DNA of 64,000 nucleotides, taken from NCBI RefSeq assembly GCF_024979255.1, contig NZ_JANLCN010000003.1:353684-417683 (forward strand), in the 5' to 3' direction. Within the stretch, counting starts at the first letter, position 1; the number at the start of each line of letters is the position of its first letter. A program made the translations under genes and the position numbers. The DNA is from Herbiconiux moechotypicola. Its GTDB lineage: Bacteria > Actinomycetota > Actinomycetes > Actinomycetales > Microbacteriaceae. Of the stretch, positions 46,032 to 59,479 are shown piece after piece. Under the pieces are notes generated by a model that worked only from the letters and a program-made list of their open reading frames with translations, did no database searches and was not told where the DNA came from.

Positions 46032-47558
46032 TCAGCGCTTCCGCTTCTCCCGCACCCGCATGTTCACCACGATCGGCGTCCCCTCGAACCCGTAGATCTC
46101 ACGCAACCGCCGCTGCACGAACCGCCGGTACCCCGGGTCGAGGAACCCCGTCGTGAACAGCACGAAGGTCGGCGGCCGGGTCGCGGCCTGGGTTCCGAAC
46201 AGGATGCGCGGCTGCTTGCCCCCGCGCACCGGGTGCGGGTGAGCCGCGGTGAGTTCGGCGAGGAAGGCGTTGAACTTCCCGGTCGGAATCCGCGTGTCCC
46301 ACGAGTCCAGCGCCAGCTCGAGCGCGGGCACCAGCTTCTCGAGGTGCCGCCCCGTGCGCGCCGAGATGTTCACGCGCGGCGCCCATGTCACGTGCGCGAG
46401 GTCCTGCTCGATCTCGCGCTCAAGGTAGCGCCGCCGGTCGTCGTCGAGCATGTCCCACTTGTTGAACGCGAGCACGAGCGCCCGCCCCGACTCGAGCACG
46501 AGGTCGACGATGCGCAGATCTTGCGTGGAGATCGGCTCGGTCACGTCGAACACGACCACCGCCACCTCCGCCTTCTCGAGCGCGGCCGAGGTGCGCAGCG
46601 ACGCATAGAAGTCGGCCCCCTGCTGCAGGTGCACCCGCTTGCGGATGCCCGCCGTGTCGACGAACGTCCACACCCGCCCGCCGAGTTCGATCTGCTCGTC
46701 GACGGGGTCGCGCGTGGTGCCGGCGAGTTCGTTCACCACGACCCGCTCCTCGCCCGCCGCCTTGTTGAGCAGCGAGCTCTTGCCCACGTTCGGCCTGCCC
46801 AGGATGGCGACCCGTCGCGGTCCGCCCACCTCCTGCTTCGCCACGGCCGACACCTCGGGCATCTTCTCCATCACGAGGTCGAGCAGGTCGGCGACGCCGC
46901 GCCCGTGCAGCGCCGACACCGGGTAGGGCTCGCCGAGCCCGAGCGACCAGAGAGCGGATGCGGCCGGCTCCTGCCGCACGTCGTCGACCTTGTTCGCCGC
47001 GAGGAACACGGGCCGTTTCGCGCGCCGCAGCAGTTTCACCACGTGCTCGTCGGTCGCGGTGGCCCCCACGTTGGAGTCGACCACGAACAGCACCACGTCG
47101 GCCAGGTCGATCGCCACCTCGGCCTGCGCGGCGACGGCGGCGTTGATGCCCGCGGCGTCGGGCTCCCAGCCGCCGGTGTCGACGAGGGTGAAGCGCCGCC
47201 CGTTCCACTCCGCCTTGTAGGCGACGCGGTCACGGGTCACGCCCGGCTTGTCCTCCACGACCGCTTCGCGACGGCCCAGGATGCGGTTCACCAGCGCCGA
47301 CTTGCCCACGTTCGGGCGCCCCACGATCGCGAGCACGGGCAGCGCGGGCAGGTAGAACACCCCGTCGGGGTAGTCGTCGGAGAGTTCGAGCAGATCGAGG
47401 TCGCCCTCGTCGAGCTCGTAGTCGTCGAGGCCCGAGCGCAGTGCCGCGGCCCGCTGCTCGGCGATCTCGTCGTCGACGTCGGCGAGCCGCTCCGCCAGAT
47501 CGTCGGGCGTGTCGAACACGTCGGCGTCGTCGGAGTCGGGGGTCTGGCTCTCGGCCAT
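46032..47558 (-). CDS. der: ribosome-assembly GTPase Der (EngA)
   Basis: 508 aa. An acidic N-terminal tail of about 70 residues, then two G domains: [12 protein letters not shown] near 80 and [12 protein letters not shown] near 255 (P-loops), with NKVD and NKWD specificity motifs, and a C-terminal KH-like domain ending MRVREKRKR. It acts in 50S subunit maturation. ATG 47558 is chosen (SD GAGGA) over GTG 47570. Confidence 0.95.
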   Translation of the reverse strand: MAESQTPDSDDADVFDTPDDLAERLADVDDEIAEQRAAALRSGLDDYELDEGDLDLLELSDDYPDGVFYLPALPVLAIVGRPNVGKSALVNRILGRREAVVEDKPGVTRDRVAYKAEWNGRRFTLVDTGGWEPDAAGINAAVAAQAEVAIDLADVVLFVVDSNVGATATDEHVVKLLRRAKRPVFLAANKVDDVRQEPAASALWSLGLGEPYPVSALHGRGVADLLDLVMEKMPEVSAVAKQEVGGPRRVAILGRPNVGKSSLLNKAAGEERVVVNELAGTTRDPVDEQIELGGRVWTFVDTAGIRKRVHLQQGADFYASLRTSAALEKAEVAVVVFDVTEPISTQDLRIVDLVLESGRALVLAFNKWDMLDDDRRRYLEREIEQDLAHVTWAPRVNISARTGRHLEKLVPALELALDSWDTRIPTGKFNAFLAELTAAHPHPVRGGKQPRILFGTQAATRPPTFVLFTTGFLDPGYRRFVQRRLREIYGFEGTPIVVNMRVREKRKR

Positions 47559-47665
47559 GGTGGTCCTCACAGTCTTCGTACTGAAGTCTCGATTCTAGAA
47601 GACCCCGCCGCCCGGCACCCCTCCCCGGCCCCGCCGCGGCCACCCACGACCCGGCCCGGCCCGTT

Positions 47666-48451
47666 CTAGCCGGTGAGCGCCGCGAGCCTCGCGTGCACCA
47701 CGTCGCACACGGCGTCCACCGTCTGCCCGAAGTCGAGCTCGGTCGAGTCGACCGTCTCCACGCCGGGTGCCGCGTTCATGAAGTCGACCACCTTCGAGTC
47801 GGCGGCATCCCGCTTGCGCAGTGCATCGCCCACGGCGGCCGCAGACTCCGAGGTCAGCTCCTTCGACCGACGGGATGCGCGCGCTTCCTCCGAGGCCGTC
47901 AACAGGATGCGCACGGGTGCGTCGGGCGCCACCACCGTCGTGATGTCGCGGCCCTCCACCACCACGCCCGGGTAGGCGGCGGCCGCCACGATCGCCCGGA
48001 ACCGGTCGTTCAGCCACACCCGCACCTCGGGCACCCGCGCGACGAGGCTCACCACCGCGGTCACCCGGGGCTCCCGGATGGCCTCGGTCACGTCGACCGC
48101 CCCCACGCGCACGAAGTAGTCGTCCGGGTCGGTCCCGATCGTGAAGTCGAACCCCGCGAGCGCCTCGATCACCGCCGCAGCCTCCGAGGCGTCGATCCCG
48201 CGCTCCAGCAGATCCCACGACAGCGCCCGATAGCTCGCCCCCGTGTCGAGATACCCGTACCCGAGTGCCCGCGCCGCAGCCCGGCTCACGCTCGACTTCC
48301 CGCTCCCCGCCGGCCCGTCGATCGCCACCAGCACCGGCCCGCCCGACGCCGCCGCACCAGCACCAGCACCAGCACCGGCACCGGCACCGGCACCGGCACC
48401 AGCCGACGCCTCCGCACCCGCGGAATCCGCACCCACACCGGCCCCGCTCAT
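47666..48451 (-). CDS. cmk: cytidylate kinase
   Basis: 261 aa. P-loop [18 protein letters not shown] near 43-60, [15 protein letters not shown] (CMP-binding), [16 protein letters not shown] near 160 and a C-terminal lid and helix region ([15 protein letters not shown]). It phosphorylates CMP/dCMP. ATG 48451 overlaps the tyrA stop. The N-terminus has an odd Ala-Gly run of about 16 residues coded by the hexamer repeat at 48354. Confidence 0.93.
   Translation of the reverse strand: MSGAGVGADSAGAEASAGAGAGAGAGAGAGAGAAASGGPVLVAIDGPAGSGKSSVSRAAARALGYGYLDTGASYRALSWDLLERGIDASEAAAVIEALAGFDFTIGTDPDDYFVRVGAVDVTEAIREPRVTAVVSLVARVPEVRVWLNDRFRAIVAAAAYPGVVVEGRDITTVVAPDAPVRILLTASEEARASRRSKELTSESAAAVGDALRKRDAADSKVVDFMNAAPGVETVDSTELDFGQTVDAVCDVVHARLAALTG
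48354..48401 (-). repeat. hexanucleotide repeat in cmk
   Basis: Eight tandem units of GCACC(A/G) on the plus strand, read on the minus strand as alternating Ala-Gly codons. Unit gain or loss keeps the frame, so it would alter only the length of the cmk N-terminal tail. Confidence 0.8.
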
Positions 48452-49548
48452 CCCGCGATCCTCCACCCGCGCGCGGCGAGCGCCTCCGCCAGCCGCCCCG
48501 ACACCTCCGGCAGCACCGACAGCTCCGCCAGACCGATCGGCGCCCCCGGCGAGTGCTCCAGCCGCAGGTCCTCCAAGTTCACACCCTCTTCCCCCACCTC
48601 GGCGAACAGCCGCGCCAACTCCCCCGGCGCGTCGTCGACCATCACCACCAGTTGCGCGTACCGCTTGTCGAGCCCGTGCTTGCCCGGAATCCGCGCCACC
48701 CCCGCGTTCCCGGCCGCCAGCCCCTCGGCGATCTCCCGCCGGGCACCCGGCACCTCCGGCGCCGACAGCGCCCCGATGAACCGGTCCAGGTCGTCGCGGA
48801 ACGCGCTCAGCACCTCCACCACCGGCTCGGCGTTCGCCCCGAGGATCTGCACCCACAGCTCCGGGTCGCTCGCCGCGATCCGCGTCACGTCGCGCAGCCC
48901 CTGCCCCGCGAGGTTCACGGCAGACTCCGGCGCCTCCACGAGCCGCTGTGCGAGCACCGACGACACCACCTGCGGCACGTGCGACACCAGCGCCACGCTC
49001 GCGTCGTGCTCGGCCGCCGTCATCTCCACGAGGGTCGCCCCCAGGTCGAGGATGAGGTCGTCGACCGCCGCCGCCGTCTGGTACGAGATCGCCGGATGCC
49101 CGGCCACCACCCACGGCCGACCCACGAACAGGTCGGCCCGGCCCGCCATGGGCCCGCCGCGCTCGCGCCCGGCCAGCGGATGCGACCCCACGTAGCGGGT
49201 CACATCGCCCCCGGCGGCGATCACCGCATCCAGCACCGGCTTCTTCACGCTCGCCACGTCGGTCACGACGGCCCGGGGGTACGCCGAGAGCTCGCGCACG
49301 ATCACCGACGCCGTCACGTCGGGCGGCACGCACACCACCACGATCTGCGGCTCGTCGCCGTCGGTCGCGCGACGACCCGCGCCGTAGTCCTCGGCGATGC
49401 TCACGTTGGTGGGCGAGGCGTCGGAGAGGATCACGTCGACCCCTCGCGCCCGCAGCCCCAGGGCGATGCTCGTGCCGAGCAGCCCCACGCCCACCACCCG
49501 CACGGGGCCGGTGAGGCGGCTCTCGACGACGTTCTTCTCGTTCACCAC
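48448..49548 (-). CDS. tyrA: prephenate dehydrogenase
   Basis: 366 aa from GTG 49548 (AGGA 8 nt upstream); GTG 49545 and 49575 are alternatives. NAD-binding [18 protein letters not shown] at the start, then [15 protein letters not shown] near 100, [12 protein letters not shown] near 125 and a C-terminal ACT-like part ([17 protein letters not shown] near 300). It makes 4-hydroxyphenylpyruvate for tyrosine. Coupled to cmk. Confidence 0.9.
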   Translation of the reverse strand: MVNEKNVVESRLTGPVRVVGVGLLGTSIALGLRARGVDVILSDASPTNVSIAEDYGAGRRATDGDEPQIVVVCVPPDVTASVIVRELSAYPRAVVTDVASVKKPVLDAVIAAGGDVTRYVGSHPLAGRERGGPMAGRADLFVGRPWVVAGHPAISYQTAAAVDDLILDLGATLVEMTAAEHDASVALVSHVPQVVSSVLAQRLVEAPESAVNLAGQGLRDVTRIAASDPELWVQILGANAEPVVEVLSAFRDDLDRFIGALSAPEVPGARREIAEGLAAGNAGVARIPGKHGLDKRYAQLVVMVDDAPGELARLFAEVGEEGVNLEDLRLEHSPGAPIGLAELSVLPEVSGRLAEALAARGWRIAG

Positions 49549-49615
49549 TCGCTGCTTCCTCCGCCGGGCGCGCACGGCGGCCGGCAGGTCACGGCCAGGG
49601 CTCGCCGCACCGTGG

Positions 49616-50461
49616 TCACCGGTCGGAGCCCGCGCCCCTCGACAACGTGAGCAACTGGCCGACCTCTACTTTAGTCAGGTCACGCACCGCGCCCGAGCGC
49701 AGCGTGCCGAGGTGCAGCGGCCCGAACGAGCGCCGCACTAGCTGGGTCACCGGGTGACCCACCGCGTCGAGCATGCGCCGCACGATGCGGTTGCGCCCCG
49801 AGTGCAGGGTCAGCTCCACCATCGACGAGGCGCGCTCCACGTCGAGCAGCCGCGCCTTGTCGGCGGCGATCGGCCCGTCGTCGAGCTCGATCCCCGCGGT
49901 GAGCTTCGCCACGGTCTGCGGCGTCATGCGCCCGCCGACCTTGGCGATGTAGGTCTTCATCACCCCGAACGACGGATGCGCGAGCACGTGCGCGAGGTCA
50001 CCGTCGTTGGTGAGCACGAGCAGTCCGCTGGTCTCGGCGTCGAGCCGGCCCACGTTGAACAGCCGCTCCTCGTAGGCGTCGGTGTAGCGCCGCAGATCGG
50101 GCCGGCCGCGCTCGTCGGAGAGCGAGCTCACCACCCCCACGGGCTTGTTGAGCATCACGTACCGCTTCTCGGGGTCGAGCTGCACGGCCACGCCGTCGAC
50201 CGACACGAGATCGGTCTCGGGGTCGATGCGCCGGCCGAGCTCGGTCACGATCTCGCCGTTCACCTCCACGCGCCCGGCCTCGATCATCTGCTCCGACACC
50301 CGCCGCGACGCCACGCCCGCGGCCGCCATCACCTTCTGCAGCCGCACGCCGGTCGCACCGCCCGCACCACCGGCGCCGCCGCCGCCGGCATCGGCGCTGC
50401 CGCCGCCGGCGCCGCCCCGCGCATCCCGGTCATCCCACGGCGGAATCTCGAACGGCCTCAT
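49616..50461 (-). CDS. rluB: 23S rRNA pseudouridine synthase RluB-like
   Basis: 281 aa. A Gly/Ala-rich tail, then an S4 domain (VRLQKVMAAAGVASRRVSEQMI near 40-61) and catalytic motif GRLDAETSGLLVLTNDG near 138-154 with the catalytic Asp. SGRNRIVRRML near 222. It modifies 23S rRNA. ATG 50461 overlaps the scpB stop. Confidence 0.92.
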   Translation of the reverse strand: MRPFEIPPWDDRDARGGAGGGSADAGGGGAGGAGGATGVRLQKVMAAAGVASRRVSEQMIEAGRVEVNGEIVTELGRRIDPETDLVSVDGVAVQLDPEKRYVMLNKPVGVVSSLSDERGRPDLRRYTDAYEERLFNVGRLDAETSGLLVLTNDGDLAHVLAHPSFGVMKTYIAKVGGRMTPQTVAKLTAGIELDDGPIAADKARLLDVERASSMVELTLHSGRNRIVRRMLDAVGHPVTQLVRRSFGPLHLGTLRSGAVRDLTKVEVGQLLTLSRGAGSDR

Positions 50462-51072
50462 CGGATCATCCCCGTCTCGTCGAACCCCTCGCTGCCGTCG
50501 TCGAGCAACGGCGAGATGCGCGGCAGCTCTTCGAGCGAGTTGATGCCGAGCTGCGTGAGCAGCAGTTCGGTCGTGCCGTAGAGGATCGCCCCGGTCTCGG
50601 CCTGCGTCGACACCTCTGTGATGAGTCCTCGGCTGAGCAGCGTGCGCACCACCGAGTCGACGTTGACGGCCCGGATGCTCGCCACGGCACCCCGCGAGAT
50701 GGGCTGCTTGTAGGCGATCACCGAGAGCGTCTCGAGCGCCGCCTGCGAGAGCTTCGACGGGTTCTGCGTGGTGACGAAGTCGCGCACGAGCTCGTCGTAG
50801 TCGCCGCGCACGTAGAGGCGCCAGCCCCCGGCCACCTCGCGCAGCTCGAAGCCGCGCCGCACCGACCCCGGCGCCACGCCGTCGTAGTCCTCCACGAGCC
50901 GCTCCACGGCCTGCCGCACCACCGCGACCGGCCGTCCGATCCCGGTGGCGAGCGCCACGAGCCCCTGCGGCTCATCGGCCACCATGAGGATCGCCTCCAG
51001 CGCCCGGTCCACGTCCACCGCGATTGCGGCGTCGCGTGGCGAGGTCTCCACGTCCACACCCTCAGTTGTCAT
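50458..51072 (-). CDS. scpB: condensin subunit ScpB
   Basis: 204 aa from ATG 51072. AVDVDRALEAILMVADEPQG, then paired winged-helix domains: LRLYVRGDYDELVRDFV, QAALETLSVIAYKQPISRGAVA and ITEVSTQAETGAILYGTTELLL. It binds ScpA and SMC in chromosome segregation. ATG 51105 is possible but would overlap scpA by 44 nt. Confidence 0.92.
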   Translation of the reverse strand: MTTEGVDVETSPRDAAIAVDVDRALEAILMVADEPQGLVALATGIGRPVAVVRQAVERLVEDYDGVAPGSVRRGFELREVAGGWRLYVRGDYDELVRDFVTTQNPSKLSQAALETLSVIAYKQPISRGAVASIRAVNVDSVVRTLLSRGLITEVSTQAETGAILYGTTELLLTQLGINSLEELPRISPLLDDGSEGFDETGMIR

Positions 51073-51904
51073 AGTCGGCTCCCAGATTGGCCAGATTCTC
51101 GTCACGCCAGTGCTCCGCCGTCCACTGCAGCGTCAACTCCCCCAGCGGCTCGAGCTGCTCGAACGAGATCGCCGCGTGCCGGTACAGCTCGAGCACCGCG
51201 AGAAAGCGCGCGATCACGATCCCCTTCTCCGCGATCCCCGCGATCAGCACGCGGAACGACACCGGCCCGCCCGACCGCAGCGTCGCCACCACGTGCGCCG
51301 CCTGCTCCCGGATGCTCACCAGCGGCGCGTGCAGGTGCTCCAGTCCCACGGTCGGCAGCTCCCGGGGCGTGAGCGCGAGCACGGCGAGCGCCGCGAAGTC
51401 GTCGGGCGACAGCGTCCATACGAGCTCGGGCGTCTGCTGCCGGAACTTCTCCTCCAGCCGCACCGACCGCGGCCGCCGGGTCGACTCCTCCTCGAATCGC
51501 TCCGCCAGCCACGCCGACACCACCTTGAACGCCCGGTACTGCAGCAGCCGCGCGAACAGCAGGTCGCGGGCCTCGAGCAGCGCCACGTCCTCCGCATCCA
51601 CCAGCTCGCCCTGCGGCAGCAGCCCCACGATCTTGAGGTCGAGCAGCGTCGCCGCCACCACCAGGAACTCGGATGCGCGGTCGAGCTCCTTGTCGGAGTC
51701 GAGGTTCTTGAGATAGCCGATGAACTCGTCGGTCACCCGGCTGAGCGCGATCTCGGTGATGTCGAGCTCGTGCTTGGCGATGAGCGAGAGCAGCAGGTCG
51801 AAGGGCCCCTCGAAGTTGTCCAGACTCAGCGAGAAGTCGGGGGCGACGGCGGGTGCGCCCTCGGAGCCGCCGCTCGCGAGCTGCGACTCAGGCGACCGCG
51901 CCAC
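51062..51904 (-). CDS. scpA: condensin subunit ScpA
   Basis: About 280 aa from GTG 51904, overlapping the parA stop by 17 nt; farther upstream starts would run inside parA. FEGPFDLLLSLIAKHELDI is the ScpA N-terminal signature. EFLVVAATLLDLK (kleisin helix) and a C-terminal winged helix (AISFEQLEPLGELTLQWTA) follow. It bridges SMC heads. Confidence 0.92.
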   Translation of the reverse strand: MARSPESQLASGGSEGAPAVAPDFSLSLDNFEGPFDLLLSLIAKHELDITEIALSRVTDEFIGYLKNLDSDKELDRASEFLVVAATLLDLKIVGLLPQGELVDAEDVALLEARDLLFARLLQYRAFKVVSAWLAERFEEESTRRPRSVRLEEKFRQQTPELVWTLSPDDFAALAVLALTPRELPTVGLEHLHAPLVSIREQAAHVVATLRSGGPVSFRVLIAGIAEKGIVIARFLAVLELYRHAAISFEQLEPLGELTLQWTAEHWRDENLANLGADYDN

Positions 51905-52790
51905 GGGCGACGAGCTCGCGGGCGAGCTGCTTGTAGGCCTTCGCCGAGGAGTGCTCGGGCGCGAACTGGGTGATCGGGCGCCCGGCGACCGTCGCATCCG
52001 GAAACTTCACCGTGCGGCCGATGACCGTCTCGAACACCTTGTCGCCGAAGGTCTCGACGACGCGCTCGAGCACCTCGCGCGAGTGCAGCGTGCGCGGGTC
52101 GTACATGGTGGCGAGGATGCCGTCGAGCACGAGCGCCGGGTTGAGCCGGTCGCGCACCTTGTCGATGGTCTCCACGAGCAGGGCCACGCCGCGCAGCGCG
52201 AAGTACTCGCACTCGAGCGGGATGAGAACGCCATGGCTCGCGGTGAGCGCGTTCACGGTGAGGAGGCCGAGCGAGGGCTGGCAGTCGACGAGGATGACGT
52301 CGTAGTCGTTGCTCACCTTCCGCAGCACCCGGGCGAGGATGGACTCGCGCGCCACCTCGCTCACGAGGTGCACCTCGGCGGCCGAGAGGTCGATGTTGGC
52401 CGGGATGATGTCGAGCCCGGGCACACTCGTGGGCTGGATGGCCTCGGCGGGGTCTTTGAGGGTGCCGATGAGCAGGTCGTAGATGGTGGGGATGTCGTGG
52501 GTCTGCACCCCGAGCCCCGCCGAGAGTGCGCCCTGCGGGTCGAAGTCGATCGCCAGCACGCGCCGCCCGTACTCGGCGAGCGCCGCTCCCACGTTCACGC
52601 TCGTCGTGGTCTTGCCCACGCCGCCCTTCTGGTTGCAGAGCGAGATGATGCGCGCGGGGCCGTGCGAGGGCAGCGGAGCGGGGACCGGGAAGTCGGTGAC
52701 CGGTCTCCCGGTGGGGCCGATCACCGGCACGTCGATGCCGGCGAGCGCGTCTTGACCCTGGGTGGCCGTTCTCTGGTTCCGTGTCGGCAC
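51888..52790 (-). CDS. ParA-family ATPase
   Basis: 300 aa from GTG 52790 (SD AGGAG). The deviant Walker A KGGVGKTT (55-62), AIDFDPQGALSAGLG near 80-94 (A'), and VDCQPSLGLLTVNAL near 160 (B). It is the second type of ParA protein coded just before scpA in actinobacteria, not the oriC-linked parAB pair. It probably helps position DNA or the Smc complex. Confidence 0.9.
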   Translation of the reverse strand: MPTRNQRTATQGQDALAGIDVPVIGPTGRPVTDFPVPAPLPSHGPARIISLCNQKGGVGKTTTSVNVGAALAEYGRRVLAIDFDPQGALSAGLGVQTHDIPTIYDLLIGTLKDPAEAIQPTSVPGLDIIPANIDLSAAEVHLVSEVARESILARVLRKVSNDYDVILVDCQPSLGLLTVNALTASHGVLIPLECEYFALRGVALLVETIDKVRDRLNPALVLDGILATMYDPRTLHSREVLERVVETFGDKVFETVIGRTVKFPDATVAGRPITQFAPEHSSAKAYKQLARELVARGAVA

Positions 52791-52862
52791 CGAAGTCGCT
52801 CCTCGTTCCTGCTCGCCGTCGCGGCGGGCTTGGTCGATTCTAGCCGCCGCCCGCCCTCCGGG

Positions 52863-53897
52863 TCAGCGGGCTCGCGGATGCGCAGTGAGGTACATGTCGA
52901 TCAGCGTGTCGGCTGTGACGTGGGTGTAGATCTGGGTGGTCGCGACCGAGGAGTGGCCGAGCAGATCCTGCACCACCCGCACGTCCGCACCGCCCTGCAG
53001 CAGGTGGGTGGCGAAGGAGTGGCGGAAGGTGTGGGGCGACACGTGCACGTCGAGGTGGGCCCGCTCGGCCGCGGCCTGGATGACGAGCCAGGCGCCCTGC
53101 CGGCTGAGCCGCTGGCCCCGGATGCCGAGGAAGAGCGCGGGGGTCGCCGTGCCCCGGGTCGCGAACACGGGCCGCACCCGCACGAGGTAGGCGTCGAGGG
53201 CGTCGCGCGCGTAGCTGCCGACCGGCACCACCCGCTGCTTGCTGCCCTTGCCGGTCACCCGCACCAGGTCGCCGGTGCGCATCCCGCCGTCACCGCTGTC
53301 GCCGCCACCCCCGCGCACGTCGTCGACGTCGAGCCCCACCACCTCCGAGATGCGCGCGCCCGTGGCGTACAGCAGCTCGAGCAGCGCGCGGTCGCGCAGG
53401 GCCACCGGGTCGTCTCCCCCGGTCGCGGCGAGCATCCGGTCCATCTGCTCGATCGTGATCGCCTTCGGCAGGCGCATCGCGAGCTTGGGCGGCTTCACCT
53501 CGCGGGCCACGTCGGTGTCGATCGCGCCCTCCTCGGCGAGGAAGCGGTGCAGTCCGCGCACGGCCGACAGGATGCGCGCCACCGACGAGGGACTCATCGG
53601 TTCACCCTCCGGAGTGCGCAGCGACCGGGTGAACGCGGCGATGTCGTTCTCGCCCACGACCCCGAACCCCTCGACCCCCTCGGCGTCGAGCCAGCCCCCG
53701 TACCGCGCGAGATCGCGGCGGTAGGCGGCCACGGTGTTCGCCGAGAGCCCACGCTCCACCGTGATGTGCCGCAGGTACCCGTCGACCGGCCGCGTCAGCG
53801 CCGCCCGTGCGGCGCCGGCCGCCGCCGTGCCGTCGGCCGCAGCCTCGCCACCAGCCGGCGAGCCACCCGCCGCCTCGTCAGCCGCCGGCTCGCCCAT
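52863..53897 (-). CDS. xerD: tyrosine recombinase XerD
   Basis: About 344 aa. N-terminal SAM-like domain (YLRHITVERGLSANTVAAYRRDL) after an Ala-rich tail. Catalytic residues: Arg in YATGARISEV, HTFRHSFATH, LLGHSS and TQIYTHV (Tyr). It resolves chromosome dimers at dif. A host gene, not the phage integrase: it lies in the conserved operon 10 kb from the attachment site. Start ATG 53897 or 53915. Confidence 0.93.
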   Translation of the reverse strand: MGEPAADEAAGGSPAGGEAAADGTAAAGAARAALTRPVDGYLRHITVERGLSANTVAAYRRDLARYGGWLDAEGVEGFGVVGENDIAAFTRSLRTPEGEPMSPSSVARILSAVRGLHRFLAEEGAIDTDVAREVKPPKLAMRLPKAITIEQMDRMLAATGGDDPVALRDRALLELLYATGARISEVVGLDVDDVRGGGGDSGDGGMRTGDLVRVTGKGSKQRVVPVGSYARDALDAYLVRVRPVFATRGTATPALFLGIRGQRLSRQGAWLVIQAAAERAHLDVHVSPHTFRHSFATHLLQGGADVRVVQDLLGHSSVATTQIYTHVTADTLIDMYLTAHPRAR

Positions 53898-54540
53898 GGC
53901 CCGCCGGATGCGCATCCCAGGCGTCGTCGGCCGACCGCAGCGTGCTCCACCCGCGCGCCCGCGACGCGTGCGCGGCGAGCGCCCCGAGCGCGAGCGACGG
54001 GTTCTGCACCCGGCTGGCGAGCACCGCGTCCACGATCTCGTCGAGCGGCACCCAGCGCCGCTCCATGTCGGCCTCCTCGCCCTCCCGCTCGAACGCCTCG
54101 AGCTCGTGCAGCCCGCGCGCGAGGAAGATGCGGATCGCCTCGTTGTTCCCCCCGGGCGTGGTGAGGTAGTCGATCAGCACGTGCCACTCGTCGGCGGCCA
54201 GATCGACCTCCTCGGCGAGCTCGCGCTGCGCAGCGACGACAGGAGCCTCGGCCGCCACGTCGAGCAGCCCCGCCGGCGGCTCCCACTCGCGCCGCCGCAC
54301 CGGGTGCCGGTACTGCTTGATGAGCAGCACCCGGTCGTGGTCGTCGAGCGCGAACACCGCCACGGCGCCCGGGTGATCGACGAAGTCGCGCCGCAGCACG
54401 TCGTCGCCGTAGGCGAAGGCCTCGCGCCGCACATCCCACACGTAGCCGTCGAACACGACCTCACTCGAGGAGACGGGCAGCACGATCGGCTCGTCGGCGA
54501 ACGGCAGCCCCGCCCCGCCCTCCGACGGCCCGCCGCTCAT
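53878..54540 (-). CDS. ADP-ribose pyrophosphatase-like NUDIX hydrolase
   Basis: 220 aa. WEPPAGLLDVAAEAPVVAAQ then RELAEEVDL form the NUDIX box of ADP-sugar pyrophosphatases (AEEVD replaces the more usual EExG). The N-terminal FDGYVWDVRREAF strand pattern fits the family. It hydrolyses ADP-ribose or similar. ATG 54540 follows pyrG by a 2-nt gap. Confidence 0.88.
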   Translation of the reverse strand: MSGGPSEGGAGLPFADEPIVLPVSSSEVVFDGYVWDVRREAFAYGDDVLRRDFVDHPGAVAVFALDDHDRVLLIKQYRHPVRRREWEPPAGLLDVAAEAPVVAAQRELAEEVDLAADEWHVLIDYLTTPGGNNEAIRIFLARGLHELEAFEREGEEADMERRWVPLDEIVDAVLASRVQNPSLALGALAAHASRARGWSTLRSADDAWDAHPAGHGRAGG

Positions 54541-54542
54541 GC

Positions 54543-57717
<3,175 letters not shown>

Positions 57718-57763
57718 GGATCCCCCGATCTGACCGTCCGCCGGCGCGCGACGCCGGATCGAT

Positions 57764-59479
57764 TCAGTGTGGCACAGCGAGCGAGGTCGCGGTATCGAGC
57801 AGTTCGGCGGCGTGGGCGAGGCCCGATTCGGAGTCGGGAAGGCCCGAGAGCAGCCGCGCCATCTCGGCGAGCCGTTCGTCTCCCTCGAGCTTCACGACGT
57901 TGCTGGCCGTCACCGGGCCGTCCTGGTCTTTCTCCACGCGCAGATGGTTGGTCGCGAACGCGGCCACCTGGGCGAGGTGGGTCACGACGATCACCTGGGA
58001 GGTGCGCGCGAGCGCGGCGAGCCGGCGACCGATCTCGATGGCCGAGGCGCCGCCCACACCCGAGTCGACCTCGTCGAACACGAAGGTGGGCACGGGGTCG
58101 GCTTCGGCGAGCACCACCTCGATCGCGAGCATCACCCTCGAGAGCTCACCTCCCGAGGCTCCGCGGTTCAGCGGCCGCGGCTCGCTGCCCTCGTGCGGTC
58201 TCAGCAGGAACTGCACCTGGTCGCGGCCCGATGCCCCGTACTCCTCGCGCGGGGTCACCTCCACCACGAGCCGCGCGTTCGGCATGGCCAGCGCGGCCAG
58301 CTCGGCGGTGACCTGATCGGCGAGCCGCGACGACGCGGTCGTGCGCAACCCGGTCAGTTCGCCGGCGAGCCGCTCGAGCTGCGCCGCCTCGTCGTCGACC
58401 ACCGCGGTGAGCTCCTCGATGCGGTCGGAGTCGGAGTCGAGCTCGAGCAGGCGGGGTTCGGCCTCGGCGGCGAAGGCGATGACGTCGACGAGCTCGGGCC
58501 CGTACTTGCGCGCGAGAGCGGTGAGCTGCGCGCGCCGCTCCTGGATGCGGTCGAGCTCTCCGGGCTCGTCGCTCTCGAGGCTCGCCGCGTAGCTGGCGAG
58601 CTGGGTCGACACGTCGGAGAGCAGAAAGCTGGCCTCGGTGAGAGAGGCGGCGATGGGAGCCAGCGCGGGGTCGTGGTGCACGACCCGTTCGAGGCTGCGG
58701 CGGGCGCTGTCGACGAGCACGACGGTGTCGATCGCGTCGCCGGAGTCGCTCGAGATCGCGTCGCGCGCTTCGGCCGCGGCCACCCGCAGGTCTTCGACGT
58801 TCGTGAGCCGATCGGCCAGCTCACCGAGCTCGACGTCTTCTCCGGCGAGCGGCGCGACCGCGGTGATCTCCTCGATCGCCACGCGCAGCTGCTCGGCCTC
58901 CCGCAGGCGGGCGCTCCGCTCGCTGATCAGCACCTCGATCTCGGCCCGGTGCGCCTGCCATGAGTCGTAGACCGCACGGTAGGCCGCCTTCGCGGTGGCG
59001 AGCTCGGCCCCGCCGAAGCTGTCGAGAGCGGTGCGCTGCGCCGTGGCGCCCTTCAGCCGCAGCTGATCGCTCTGCCCGTGCACCACCACCAGGGCATCGC
59101 CGAGCTCGGAGAGCACGCCGATCGGCGCGGTGCGCCCGCCCACCACAGCCCGCCCGCGGCCCTCCGCCGAGACCGACCGCGAGAGGATGAGCTCCGCCCT
59201 CCCGCCGGCCGTCGGCTCGACGTCGCCGCCCGCCTCGCGCACGCGCTCGGCGACCGCGCCGTCGGAGTCGACGTCGAGGCGCCCCTCGATCCACGCCTGC
59301 GCCGCTCCGCTGCGCACGGCGCCGGGGTCTGCCCGCTCGCCGAACAGCAGTCCGAGCGCCGACACCACCATCGTCTTGCCCGCACCGGTCTCACCGGTCA
59401 CGGCGGTGAACCCCGGCCCGAGCGGGAGCACCGCCTCGCCGATGACACCGAGGTCGGTGATCGACAGTTCTTCAATCAC
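57764..59479 (-). CDS. recN: DNA repair protein RecN
   Basis: 571 aa. Walker A GETGAGKT (29-36) after FTAVT, a long coiled coil in the middle, signature LNRGASGGELSRVMLAIE near 460 and Walker B TFVFDEVDSGVGG near 490. An SMC-like protein for double-strand break repair. ATG 59479 overlaps the nadK stop by 8 nt. Confidence 0.95.
   Translation of the reverse strand: MIEELSITDLGVIGEAVLPLGPGFTAVTGETGAGKTMVVSALGLLFGERADPGAVRSGAAQAWIEGRLDVDSDGAVAERVREAGGDVEPTAGGRAELILSRSVSAEGRGRAVVGGRTAPIGVLSELGDALVVVHGQSDQLRLKGATAQRTALDSFGGAELATAKAAYRAVYDSWQAHRAEIEVLISERSARLREAEQLRVAIEEITAVAPLAGEDVELGELADRLTNVEDLRVAAAEARDAISSDSGDAIDTVVLVDSARRSLERVVHHDPALAPIAASLTEASFLLSDVSTQLASYAASLESDEPGELDRIQERRAQLTALARKYGPELVDVIAFAAEAEPRLLELDSDSDRIEELTAVVDDEAAQLERLAGELTGLRTTASSRLADQVTAELAALAMPNARLVVEVTPREEYGASGRDQVQFLLRPHEGSEPRPLNRGASGGELSRVMLAIEVVLAEADPVPTFVFDEVDSGVGGASAIEIGRRLAALARTSQVIVVTHLAQVAAFATNHLRVEKDQDGPVTASNVVKLEGDERLAEMARLLSGLPDSESGLAHAAELLDTATSLAVPH

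Noticed and set aside
46233..47669. 478-aa plus-strand frame across der
   Set aside because: His/Arg/Val-biased antisense shadow of der.
48354..48401. Short tandem repeats as a CRISPR array
   Set aside because: Units are 6 bp without spacers; no CRISPR array or cas operon is present (the Cas4-like exonuclease is a phage recombination gene).
52863..53897. XerD as the phage integrase
   Set aside because: It sits in the conserved chromosomal operon far from the attachment site and has XerD-type text throughout.
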